A stretch of DNA of 40,393 bases. Origin: an uncultured Bacteroidota bacterium (GTDB taxonomy: Bacteria; Bacteroidota; Bacteroidia; Chitinophagales; Chitinophagaceae). The notes beneath the pieces are model-generated. The model made no database searches. It was not told the DNA's origin and saw only the letters and a list, made by a program, of their open reading frames with translations. The position numbers and the translations under genes were made by a program. Below are positions 33,430 through 40,393 of the stretch, piece after piece (the stretch's first letter is position 1; every line of letters begins with the position of its first letter). The stretch lies in contig CAISOH010000400.1 in NCBI GenBank assembly GCA_903887005.1, forward strand, positions 1 through 40,393, in the 5' to 3' direction.

Positions 33430-33510
33430 CCTTTGCGGCCTTGATCTTTACTTTCTGCCATTTCCCATCAACTTTACATTGCGTCTTTGCGCCTTTGCGA
33501 GCGACTTTTT
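33430..33510 (-). repeat. CGCAAAG-type intergenic repeat, copy 3 (inverted)
   Basis: Read on the minus strand this begins near GCTCGCAAAGGCGCAAAGAC and ends GGCCGCAAAGG, the same conserved ends and similar length as copies 1 and 2. It fills most of the 126-base gap between the RidA-like and acyl-CoA dehydrogenase genes, inside the distal catabolic unit. Confidence 0.75.
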
Positions 33511-33524
33511 TCACCTCACATGAT

Positions 33525-33926
33525 CTATTCCGGTATTACCGCTGTGGCTTCAATTTCAATTACCGCCGGATGGTCAAGAAGATCAACAACGAAAATCATA
33601 CTCATACATGGATAATGATTGCCCATTAATTCCTTCCAGATTTTCCCGATTTCTCTTCTTGTTTCAAGGTATTGGTTTCTGTCTTTGCAAAAACAGGTCA
33701 TCCTGCATATATCATCTGGTCTTCCCCCAGCCTGCTCTACAATGGCAATAATATTTTTCAGCGCCTGTTCAAATTGCGGGACCAGTTTTTCGCTTGCAAA
33801 TTTTTCTTCTGCCGACCATCCTACCTGTCCCGCTATGAATAACATTCTTCCTTTTCCAGCGAGGATACCGTTTGAATATCCTTTAGGTTTTACCCATCCA
33901 TCAGGAAGAATTGTTTCGTGTTTCAT
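33525..33926 (-). CDS. RidA/YjgF-family protein
   Basis: This 133-residue protein has the RidA-family pattern: SNGILAGKGRMLFIAGQVGW near the start, QALKNIIAIVEQAGG in the middle helix, ICRMTCFCKDRNQY, and AVIEIEATAVIPE at the end. Classical RidA hydrolyses reactive enamines/imines using an Arg near residue 105; the equivalent region here reads YPCMSMIFVVDLLDHP, with no Arg, so imine deaminase activity is doubtful. It is 6 bases from hyuB-like, so probably co-transcribed. Many RidA-like proteins sit in aromatic and amino-acid degradation clusters. A role in protecting or hydrolysing an aromatic amine intermediate is possible but unproven. Confidence 0.82.
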   Translation of the reverse strand: MKHETILPDGWVKPKGYSNGILAGKGRMLFIAGQVGWSAEEKFASEKLVPQFEQALKNIIAIVEQAGGRPDDICRMTCFCKDRNQYLETRREIGKIWKELMGNHYPCMSMIFVVDLLDHPAVIEIEATAVIPE

Positions 33927-33932
33927 TTATCT

Positions 33933-35609
33933 TTATTTTAATCCGTAAATATTTTTTGCAGCATCCTTACTCACTACCTCGTTTTTCACATCCTGTTTTA
34001 GTTTATCTCTATCTCTTTTTTTCGGGCTTCCGTATCCTCCTCCTCCTCCCGCAATCTGGGAATAGAGTGTTCCATCGGGGATTCCATGAATCATATCCTT
34101 GCTCATTGGAATTAGTTTCTTTCCGCCCCTTCCCGGATATTTCAATTCAATTTTATTCAGTACGCTTCCTTTACCTCCGAATAAACCATAATTAGGTTCT
34201 ACGTCTCCATCTCCGAAAACCACCATGGTAGTATCTCCACCCCGAAGCAAAATCTGTGTAGTTGTTCCCAAACCTCCGCGCCACTGCCCTGCCCCACCCG
34301 AATCTTTTAAATATTCATGTTGTATAATCAAATGAGGCGTTTGCTGTTCATACATCTCGTAATCCTGATCAAGAACACCACCAGATGCATCAATCATTCC
34401 GATATGGTCATAACCATCATCATCTTTCAGCGCACCGCTACCACCTTTCAAACCGAGGAAGCAGATGTCAACATATTTTTTATCCGTACGGGGATGAATT
34501 CCTGTAAAAAGAGAACAAAGCAGATGATTCCATCCGGCTGTAATTCTATCTGGTACCGCCGGACCAAGCGCCTTGAAAATGGAATCAGCAATCTGCGGAC
34601 AAAGATGATTTCCGAAAGTAGTAGCCGCAGGATAGGATGCATTCAGGATCGTTCCTTCAGGAACAATATATTTCAATGGCTTTATCATTCCTTCGTTATG
34701 CGGAATGTTTGGATTTACCATTTGCAAAAATGTGAGCGTAATAGCAGAACAGGTGGATGTATAAGCTCCGTTTACAAAACCCTTTGTCTGCGGTGATGAC
34801 TTTGAAAAATCAAAAATTATTTCATCCTTCTTAACGGTAATTTTTGCACGGATCGGAAATTTACTACCCTTGTGTTTACCATCATAATACACCATGCTTT
34901 CCCCCTCATACACACCGTTCGGAATACTCTTTATTTCCGCGCGCATCATTTTTTCTGTTGAATCAAATAATGCCTGTTTGTGCGCTTCAAAAACTTCCAT
35001 GCCATACTTCGCTACAAATGCCTGCAATCTTCTTTCACCAAGCGTACATGCCCCTATTTGAGCCTTGATATCTTCCTGCACCATTTGCAGTCGGATATTT
35101 GCAAATATCAGGTTCCACACATCTTTTCGCAGATTTCCTTTCTCGTATAATTTAACGGCGGGAATACGAATGGCTTCCTGCCAAACCTCTGTAGCATTTG
35201 GATTGTACCCACCCTGCACAGCCCCGCCAATATCTGCCTGGTGCCCTTTTGCCGCCGACCAACCGACTAAAATATTATTGTGAAATATGGGTTTGAAAAT
35301 CGCCACATCGTTATTCTGGTTTCCCATGGAGAAAACATCATTGTGGATGATAACATCACCTTCATGAATATCATTCCCATATTGTTCAATGATAACTTTG
35401 CAAACAGGTCCCAGCGAAAAAGAAAGTATCGGAAGATTCTCCTTTTGTTCCAGCATTTGCCCTTTTGCATCATACAACCCGGTAACAAAATCCTTAGCTT
35501 CGCAGAGAATGGGCGAGCGCGTGGTTTTCGTCAATGAAATGCTCATCTCCTCCGTAATGGATTTGAACGCACGCTGAAAAATGGAAACAAGTATTTTATC
35601 AATATTCAT
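33933..35609 (-). CDS. HyuB-type (N-methylhydantoinase B/acetone carboxylase alpha-like) subunit, proposed oxindole lactamase
   Basis: This 558-residue protein is typical of HyuB (5-oxoprolinase C-terminal part): EMSISLTKTTRSPILCEAKDFVTGLYD, IHNDVFSMGNQNNDVAIFKPIF, GHQADIGGAVQGGYNP and GAGQWRGGLGTTTQ. It ends in a Gly-rich SQIAGGGGGYGSP. HyuAB pairs hydrolyse cyclic amides at the cost of ATP, or in the carboxylase branch activate ketones. In the indoleacetate pathway a hydantoinase-like pair opens the oxindole lactam to a 2-aminophenylsuccinyl compound, which is the expected step after the molybdenum hydroxylase. Its start overlaps the end of the hyuA-like gene by 11 bases. No third carboxylase subunit is present, favouring a lactamase. 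Confidence 0.83.
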   Translation of the reverse strand: MNIDKILVSIFQRAFKSITEEMSISLTKTTRSPILCEAKDFVTGLYDAKGQMLEQKENLPILSFSLGPVCKVIIEQYGNDIHEGDVIIHNDVFSMGNQNNDVAIFKPIFHNNILVGWSAAKGHQADIGGAVQGGYNPNATEVWQEAIRIPAVKLYEKGNLRKDVWNLIFANIRLQMVQEDIKAQIGACTLGERRLQAFVAKYGMEVFEAHKQALFDSTEKMMRAEIKSIPNGVYEGESMVYYDGKHKGSKFPIRAKITVKKDEIIFDFSKSSPQTKGFVNGAYTSTCSAITLTFLQMVNPNIPHNEGMIKPLKYIVPEGTILNASYPAATTFGNHLCPQIADSIFKALGPAVPDRITAGWNHLLCSLFTGIHPRTDKKYVDICFLGLKGGSGALKDDDGYDHIGMIDASGGVLDQDYEMYEQQTPHLIIQHEYLKDSGGAGQWRGGLGTTTQILLRGGDTTMVVFGDGDVEPNYGLFGGKGSVLNKIELKYPGRGGKKLIPMSKDMIHGIPDGTLYSQIAGGGGGYGSPKKRDRDKLKQDVKNEVVSKDAAKNIYGLK

Positions 35610-37728
35610 TTACTTCCTGAAGTTTTTGTATCAAATGATATCCCTTAGGGAATTTTTCCCTTTCATACACTATAAACGACCCGAAATCATCCACTACACA
35701 ATCGTAATTTTCACTAACAAAAACAGAAGTGGTAATCTTTTCAATCACACATGGCCCCTTGATTTTTGCTCCGTATATAGGCATATCGCCGTCATATATA
35801 GCGACACTTTTCATTTTTCCGGTTTCAGGAATATATACTTCCCTATGTTCTTTTATTGCTGATTTGATAGAAACCGGGTCACTGTATCCGGCATTGAATT
35901 TTGGCCTTTCTGTTTTGCCAATCACCCTTAAACGCAGATTGATGAGTTCCATTTCAGTTCCTTCCTCTTTCAGCGAATAACCAAATTGACGGTTATGCTC
36001 CTGGTGGAATAATTCAAAAATATGTTCCAGGTTAAAATCCATCACATCATCCCAGCCAGCTTCCAGTTGTACTTCGTGGTATTGTCCTACATATCTCAGA
36101 TCAAGAATGGGATATAATGAAATCTTTTCTTTGGAGACACCTTCTTCAACAACTAAAGCATGGAGCCCCTGCTCTTTCATTTCATTAAATAGTGAAAGGA
36201 ATTTCTTCCGGTCAAGATTTTTAAATGAAGTGAAATAAGATCGGATGTAATCGTGCTTCAAATCACCGAGCAACATTCCTGCGGCGCAAAAGATGGATGA
36301 AACATTTGGAACCAGGAACATTGGTATCTCAAGCTCTTTACAGATTTCTGAAGAATGTATAGAACCTGCTCCTCCTGCTACGATGAACAAAAATTCCCTT
36401 GGGTCATAACCACGTTCTACAGAAATCTCTCGAACACCCTGCGCCATATTGCTGTTGATGATACGGAACATTCCCGCCGCCGTTTCCAGCACCGACAAAC
36501 CCAGCTTGGACGCCAGTTCATCTTTTATCGCTTTTTCCGCGGTTGCCTTGTTGAGTTGTAATTTTCCTCCGGCAAAAAAATCAGGATTGAGGTAACCAAG
36601 TATTAAATCAGCGTCGGTACATGCAGGAATTTCTCCGCCACGCCCATAGCATACCGGGCCGGGCAATGCGCCTGCGCTTTGCGGCCCCATCTGCAAAAGT
36701 CCACCTTCATTAATCCAGCCAATACTTCCGCCACCAGCTCCTATAGTTATTATATCAAGTGACGGAAGCGCTATACGGTAACGGTTAATATTTCCTTCAG
36801 TACTGGTTACACATTGGTTGTCTATTACTATTGCGGCATCAAAACTGGTACCGCCCATATCAACGGTAATACAATTTTTGTATCCAAGCATCTGCGAATA
36901 AAAAGCCCCTGCAGTGGGTGCTGCTGCCGGGCCAGACAAAACAGTAACCGCAGGGTTTTTCTTTACCTGATCCGGAACTACCACGCCGCCATTAGATTGC
37001 ATAATGAGTAACGTCCCCTTAAAATTGATGCTCTCTAATTTATTTGTCAGATTATCTAAGTACTTAGCCACAATCGGCCCCACAAAGGCGCTTACAGTTG
37101 TTGTGCTTACACGCTCATAAAAACGTATGGAAGGAAGCACTTCAAAAGAAGCTGTTACAAAAACCCCTTTCAGATTTTTCCGGAGAAATTTTACGGCTTG
37201 CTTCTCATGAGATGAATTCTTATAAGAATTCATAAAACAAACCGCCACTGACTCCACTTTTTCAGCTATTATTTTCTTAATAACGGGAAGTAGTTCCTTC
37301 TCATCAAACTTTGTCAGTACTTTTCCTTCCGAGTCTATTCTTTCGTCAACTGTAAAGCGCAAATACCTCGGAGCAAGCGGAGTTACATTTCTGTAGTGGT
37401 TGTTAAACTGCTCCTCCCGGATCCCCCTTCGCATTTCCAAAGCATCCCTGAAACCTTTGGTGGTAATGAGCGCTGTTTTTGCCCCCTTCAATGTGAGCAG
37501 GGCGTTTGTTGCCACTGTAGTTCCGTGAACAATGGTATCAATAGCAGACACAAACTCCTCAAAGGGCTGGTCAGCCATTTCAGCCACTTCCCGGATACCA
37601 TTGATGAAACCAATGGAAGAATCCTGTGGTGTAGATAGTGTTTTGTGTACTATTGTTTTCCCTTCCGAAGAGACACAAATCAAATCTGTAAAAGTCCCGC
37701 CAATATCTATACCTACATTATACTTCAT
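35599..37728 (-). CDS. HyuA-type ATP-binding subunit (N-methylhydantoinase A/acetone carboxylase beta-like), proposed oxindole lactamase
   Basis: This 709-residue protein has the ASKHA-type ATPase motifs of HyuA: GIDIGGTFTDL (6-16), TTVATNALL, a second phosphate loop VDMGGTSFDAA and GAGGGSIGWI, plus GALPGPVCYGRGG. EISVERGYDPREFLFIVAGGAG is the usual late signature. It phosphorylates and activates the substrate amide (or carboxyl), with HyuB completing the catalytic pocket. It starts directly after the stop of the dehydrogenase/hydratase gene. Hydantoinase, 5-oxoprolinase and acetophenone carboxylase share this fold; the nearby molybdenum hydroxylase and aryl-type mutase point to lactam opening. 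Confidence 0.85.
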   Translation of the reverse strand: MKYNVGIDIGGTFTDLICVSSEGKTIVHKTLSTPQDSSIGFINGIREVAEMADQPFEEFVSAIDTIVHGTTVATNALLTLKGAKTALITTKGFRDALEMRRGIREEQFNNHYRNVTPLAPRYLRFTVDERIDSEGKVLTKFDEKELLPVIKKIIAEKVESVAVCFMNSYKNSSHEKQAVKFLRKNLKGVFVTASFEVLPSIRFYERVSTTTVSAFVGPIVAKYLDNLTNKLESINFKGTLLIMQSNGGVVVPDQVKKNPAVTVLSGPAAAPTAGAFYSQMLGYKNCITVDMGGTSFDAAIVIDNQCVTSTEGNINRYRIALPSLDIITIGAGGGSIGWINEGGLLQMGPQSAGALPGPVCYGRGGEIPACTDADLILGYLNPDFFAGGKLQLNKATAEKAIKDELASKLGLSVLETAAGMFRIINSNMAQGVREISVERGYDPREFLFIVAGGAGSIHSSEICKELEIPMFLVPNVSSIFCAAGMLLGDLKHDYIRSYFTSFKNLDRKKFLSLFNEMKEQGLHALVVEEGVSKEKISLYPILDLRYVGQYHEVQLEAGWDDVMDFNLEHIFELFHQEHNRQFGYSLKEEGTEMELINLRLRVIGKTERPKFNAGYSDPVSIKSAIKEHREVYIPETGKMKSVAIYDGDMPIYGAKIKGPCVIEKITTSVFVSENYDCVVDDFGSFIVYEREKFPKGYHLIQKLQEVNEY

Positions 37729-39747
37729 CTATTTATGAATAAAATTTGCTTTTACTTTTGGCCCGTTGCTTTTAAAATTTTCAAGGCCAATTTTCATATC
37801 CTCAGTCAACAGGCATTCGCCAAACATTCTTGATTCCAGGTCAAGCCCATCATCCAGGTTCATCCTTGAACCTTCATAAATGGCTTTTACCAGTATCGAA
37901 TCAATTTTTTTACTGAGATGCCCTATTTCAAGCTCTTTTGCACCTCCGTTTGATGCAATTGCTGCTTTTGAAATTGTTTTTATTGTTACTTCACCATTAG
38001 CAATTTTCCGTGCGAGTTGTATCGCTTCACCCACCAAATCTCCATCTGCTTCTTTGTAAACCAAACCAATTTCAAAGGCTTCTTTCGATGAAACAGTTCT
38101 GGCGGTGCGGAGAATTTCCGCAGCTTTATCAACACCTACAATACGGGGTAAACGCTGCGTGCCGCCTGCTCCGGCAATAAACCCAAGATTCACTTCAGGC
38201 TGGCAAGCCAATACAGGCAAACCTTTTTTGCAGATACGCGCCGTACATGCCATTGCAAGCTCATTCCCGCCGCCAAATGCAAAGCCATTCATAGCGCACA
38301 CAACCGGCTTGGAATAATTTTCAATATAATCCAGTACAGCCTGGAATGTATGCGAATTGTTATAGCCCTCTTCCGGTGTTTTTAAAGCCGCCAGCATATT
38401 TAAATCCGCCCCGGAAACAAAGGCTTTTGTTCCGAACCCGGTAATAACTGCCGCCTTGATGGAATTATCATCTTTTACCTGCTCCAGTTCATTCTTTATC
38501 TGTCCAAGCACTTCAAGGTTGAGCGCATTCAACACTTTTGGACGACGAATTGTGATAAGCAATACATCATCCTGTTTAGCTGCAACAATATCCTTTAATA
38601 ACCAGCCACCCTCAGCTTTTGCTGTTTCCAAAACTTTTGGAAATGGGAAGGAAGTATGGCTTGCACAGAAACTCTTTACCAAATCATAAACCTTATCAAT
38701 CCCTAAATCATTCATAAATGCGAAAGGCGGTTTTATCACCAGCGACATTTCGCAAGCCATGTTCAAATCGTTGATGTCAACAATCCCTATATCCAGAATG
38801 AAAGTAGCGAGCGCGAAAAATGCCCCTCTGAATTCATTGACTAATTTTTCTTCCTTCTCTGAAGATAGTTCCACTTTTTCTCCGCGTTGGGCAATATTCC
38901 AGCCTTCTTTCTTTTGTGTCTTTTCATGCAATGCCAGTGGTGTTTTAAACCATGGCATGAGCAATTTTCCCATTTCATCCAGGCCGTGTGCGGTTATCGG
39001 GTTCCCGCCTGTAAGATTTAATGCCGTAAACGGACCAACGCCCAATCCCAATGCTTTTACTGCGGCCGCATCTATTTCCTTTTCACTCCCCCACCCGCGT
39101 TCAAAACACAAAATTGCTGTCTGGCAAATGCCTTCAAAAATCGGGTCAATGGCATAGCCGTAAGAGCTACGCACTTGTATCGGCACTTTACCGATTGACT
39201 CATAAAAACCAAGCAAAAGCTGGGTGAGCGAAGCCTCAGTATCCTTTCCCGGAACAATTTCTACAACCGGGTTAATCTCTGCCGGAAAGAAATAATGGGC
39301 CACTAAACAACGTGATTTATTTTTGATATTCCGGAAAATGACCTCCGGTTGCATATGGGAAGAGTTGGAAAGGTAGATGCAGTTATCATCTGTCATCGCT
39401 TCCACCGCCCTGAAGATTTTGTCCTTGATGTTTTCATCTTCGGTAGCGGCTTCCACCACTAACTGCGAGCCACGCACCAGTTCGTAATCCGATGAAAAAA
39501 TCATAGCGTTTTTCATCTTTTCCGCCAGTTCAGGCTTGAAAGCCCCTGCGTCAACACCCTTCTGGATTTTTTTATGCGCCTTTGCTTTTGCTTTCTCCAA
39601 TGCCTCCGGAGAAATATCAACAATTATTACACTTACGCCGGATTGTGAAAGTGATTTTGCAAAATGTAAAGCGATGTCCGGACCTATCTGTCCTGCGCCA
39701 ATAACTGATATTTTTGTTATACTAAGATTTCTATAATTATATGCCAT
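37729..39747 (-). CDS. 3-hydroxyacyl-CoA dehydrogenase/enoyl-CoA hydratase fusion, proposed aminocinnamoyl-CoA beta-oxidation enzyme
   Basis: This 672-residue protein has the dehydrogenase at the N-terminus (NAD site GAGQIGPDIA, 17-26; catalytic dyad H151 in AHYFFPAEINP and E163) and a crotonase domain at residues about 390-650, the reverse order of FadB. In the hydratase, both catalytic glutamates are present: E496 (GGGNELAMA) and E518 (QPEVNLGF), so hydration should work. It would convert 2-aminocinnamoyl-CoA to the 3-hydroxy and then 3-oxo acyl-CoA. The same order is known in archaeal-type hydratase/dehydrogenase fusions. It is the first gene of the distal unit, preceded by 340 bases of non-coding DNA, and touches the hyuA-like gene. 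Confidence 0.88.
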   Translation of the reverse strand: MAYNYRNLSITKISVIGAGQIGPDIALHFAKSLSQSGVSVIIVDISPEALEKAKAKAHKKIQKGVDAGAFKPELAEKMKNAMIFSSDYELVRGSQLVVEAATEDENIKDKIFRAVEAMTDDNCIYLSNSSHMQPEVIFRNIKNKSRCLVAHYFFPAEINPVVEIVPGKDTEASLTQLLLGFYESIGKVPIQVRSSYGYAIDPIFEGICQTAILCFERGWGSEKEIDAAAVKALGLGVGPFTALNLTGGNPITAHGLDEMGKLLMPWFKTPLALHEKTQKKEGWNIAQRGEKVELSSEKEEKLVNEFRGAFFALATFILDIGIVDINDLNMACEMSLVIKPPFAFMNDLGIDKVYDLVKSFCASHTSFPFPKVLETAKAEGGWLLKDIVAAKQDDVLLITIRRPKVLNALNLEVLGQIKNELEQVKDDNSIKAAVITGFGTKAFVSGADLNMLAALKTPEEGYNNSHTFQAVLDYIENYSKPVVCAMNGFAFGGGNELAMACTARICKKGLPVLACQPEVNLGFIAGAGGTQRLPRIVGVDKAAEILRTARTVSSKEAFEIGLVYKEADGDLVGEAIQLARKIANGEVTIKTISKAAIASNGGAKELEIGHLSKKIDSILVKAIYEGSRMNLDDGLDLESRMFGECLLTEDMKIGLENFKSNGPKVKANFIHK

Positions 39748-39763
39748 TCTTTTATTCTTTAGA

Positions 39764-39771
39764 CAAAAATA
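39764..39771 (-). promoter_or_regulatory. candidate -7 box of the distal catabolic unit
   Basis: Read on the minus strand, TATTTTTG matches the Bacteroidota -7 consensus TAnnTTTG exactly. It lies 17-24 bases before the dehydrogenase ATG, giving a short leader. No clear -33 TTTG is at the usual distance; the space there is occupied by the dyad at 39794-39807, as might be expected for an activator-dependent promoter. Confidence 0.4.
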
Positions 39772-39793
39772 TCTTTTATACGGCTGCTAAAAA

Positions 39794-39807
39794 ATGATTA
39801 AAATCAT
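39794..39807. promoter_or_regulatory. CRP/FNR-like dyad upstream of the distal catabolic unit
   Basis: ATGATT-AA-AATCAT is a perfect dyad whose core TGAT-N4-ATCA matches the inner positions of the FNR box TTGAT-N4-ATCAA; only the outermost base on each side differs. If the -7 box at 39764-39771 is real, the centre lies about 40 bases before the start of transcription, the place class II activators occupy. Low-GC chance palindromes are common. Confidence 0.4.
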
Positions 39808-39830
39808 ACTTTTATAATAGTGTTCATTTT

Positions 39831-39854
39831 TGTAATTTTCTGATACAAATTACA
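39831..39854. promoter_or_regulatory. 8-bp inverted repeat upstream of the distal catabolic unit
   Basis: TGTAATTT and AAATTACA are perfect complements separated by 8 bases. It contains CAAATTAC, which also occurs within the dyad region at 22310-22329 upstream of the CoA transferase unit. A shared operator is possible. The half-sites are arranged with different spacing in the two places, which weakens the case. Confidence 0.3.
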
Positions 39855-40088
39855 GTCTGGCGCGAGTAATCTATAGTATAGCTTACGAGTATTGCGGACT
39901 AACATTCTAAGCATTTGAGCCAGTTTTCAACCAGTATTATAAATAATGTTCCAACTTATCCCGGTGAAATTAAAATGATAGTAAAGAAACCATCATTATC
40001 ATTATTTGACTTTTGTCAAATAATTTTAAAAAACAATAATGGACTTTTACATCATCAATTATTTAACCACCTTCTAAAACAAAAATTT
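39855..40088. other. AT-rich intergenic remainder, nothing clear seen
   Basis: This stretch lies between the catabolic promoter region and the lipoprotein gene. It holds no recognisable RNA gene or long open frame with protein-like character. A frame open from 39915 runs into the lipoprotein gene, but its first 58 codons look non-coding. The promoter of the lipoprotein gene must lie here, but I see no confident match. Confidence 0.5.
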
Positions 40089-40337
40089 ATGAAAAAATTA
40101 TTGCCGGTTGCAATCATTTCGGTAGCAGGTATGTTATTTACCTCCTGCAAAAAAGACTACACTTGTACTTGTACAGAAACAATTACATCCAGTACCATGA
40201 ATGGCACCACTACAGTAACATTCCCGCTTGGCAAACAAACGAAAAGCAAAGCGACCAGTATGTGTAATGACGAGCAAACTACAGCAAATACTTCTGTTGG
40301 AAACTCTGCATCAGATGTTGTTACCTGCCATTTATAA
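40089..40337 (+). CDS. small cysteine-containing lipoprotein
   Basis: This 82-residue protein begins with a lipoprotein signal peptide: KKLLPVAIISVAGMLFTSC, with the lipidated Cys at residue 20, followed by KKDY. The lysine/aspartate next to the Cys resembles surface-export signals of Bacteroidota lipoproteins, though only loosely. The mature part has four more cysteines (YTCTCTE, SMCND, VVTCHL) and is rich in Thr and Ser. I chose this ATG over an upstream in-frame one at 39915 because it begins a proper signal peptide. Such small lipoproteins are common and uncharacterised in the phylum. Confidence 0.8.
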   Translation: MKKLLPVAIISVAGMLFTSCKKDYTCTCTETITSSTMNGTTTVTFPLGKQTKSKATSMCNDEQTTANTSVGNSASDVVTCHL

Positions 40338-40393
40338 ATGGAGCCAGTTATTTGTACAATTAACTCAACTTAAGCAGATAAATATATTAATAT

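Noticed and set aside
33933-37728. Acetone or acetophenone carboxylase
   Set aside because: No small or additional carboxylase subunits are present and no ketone-producing genes are nearby; the two-subunit form next to a molybdenum hydroxylase fits lactam hydrolysis.
39915-40088. Extended N-terminus for the lipoprotein from an upstream in-frame ATG
   Set aside because: The added 58 residues would bury a typical lipoprotein signal peptide and look non-coding.

Overview
The window looks like a chromosome segment from a member of the Bacteroidota, probably near Chitinophagales or Sphingobacteriales. The evidence is proteins of Bacteroidota type, no Shine-Dalgarno sequences, TAnnTTTG-like -7 boxes, and several copies of a degenerate intergenic CGCAAAG repeat family. 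No tRNA, rRNA, CRISPR array, transposase or phage gene was seen.

Region 1 (1-4155) begins with the likely 3' end of a truncated gene. It is followed by a tandem duplication of a two-gene unit on the minus strand: a small membrane-anchored protein plus a polytopic membrane protein of GT-C-like appearance. Region 2 (4412-12285, plus strand) has an AraC-type regulator, then a compact operon: a PqqD-like protein, an ATP-grasp ligase, a fold-III PLP decarboxylase, a urea-transporter/M23-peptidase fusion, a TPR/outer-membrane protein and a secreted TPR protein. This looks like an uncharacterised small-molecule or peptide-conjugate system tied to the cell envelope.

Region 3 (12309-39747, minus strand) is the main find: a roughly 27-kb catabolic cluster in two transcription units. 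In pathway order it encodes an aromatic aminotransferase candidate, indolepyruvate:ferredoxin oxidoreductase (alpha subunit carrying an extra NAD(P)H-oxidoreductase module), a three-subunit molybdenum hydroxylase, a HyuA/HyuB-type ATP-dependent lactamase, a class III CoA transferase, a split B12-dependent acyl-CoA mutase, an acyl-CoA dehydrogenase lacking the usual catalytic glutamate, a 3-hydroxyacyl-CoA dehydrogenase/enoyl-CoA hydratase fusion, and a thiolase with an HMG-CoA-synthase-like/DUF35 partner. This set matches, step for step, the anaerobic indoleacetate (auxin) pathway known from Aromatoleum/Azoarcus. Here entry appears to be from tryptophan via indolepyruvate, giving indoleacetyl-CoA directly, and the predicted products are 2-aminobenzoyl-CoA plus acetyl-CoA. 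A second 2-oxoacid:ferredoxin oxidoreductase (VOR type, four genes) and a RidA-family protein are embedded in the same units.

The cluster is interrupted at about 22.3-24.75 kb by an AT-rich island of small hypothetical genes, a frameshifted membrane protein and a GxxExxY gene bracketed by inverted CGCAAAG repeats. Inverted repeats sit upstream of both catabolic units, including a CRP/FNR-like dyad before the distal one. The window ends with a small cysteine-containing lipoprotein gene on the plus strand. All functional assignments rest on motif reading and remembered family knowledge; no database search was possible.
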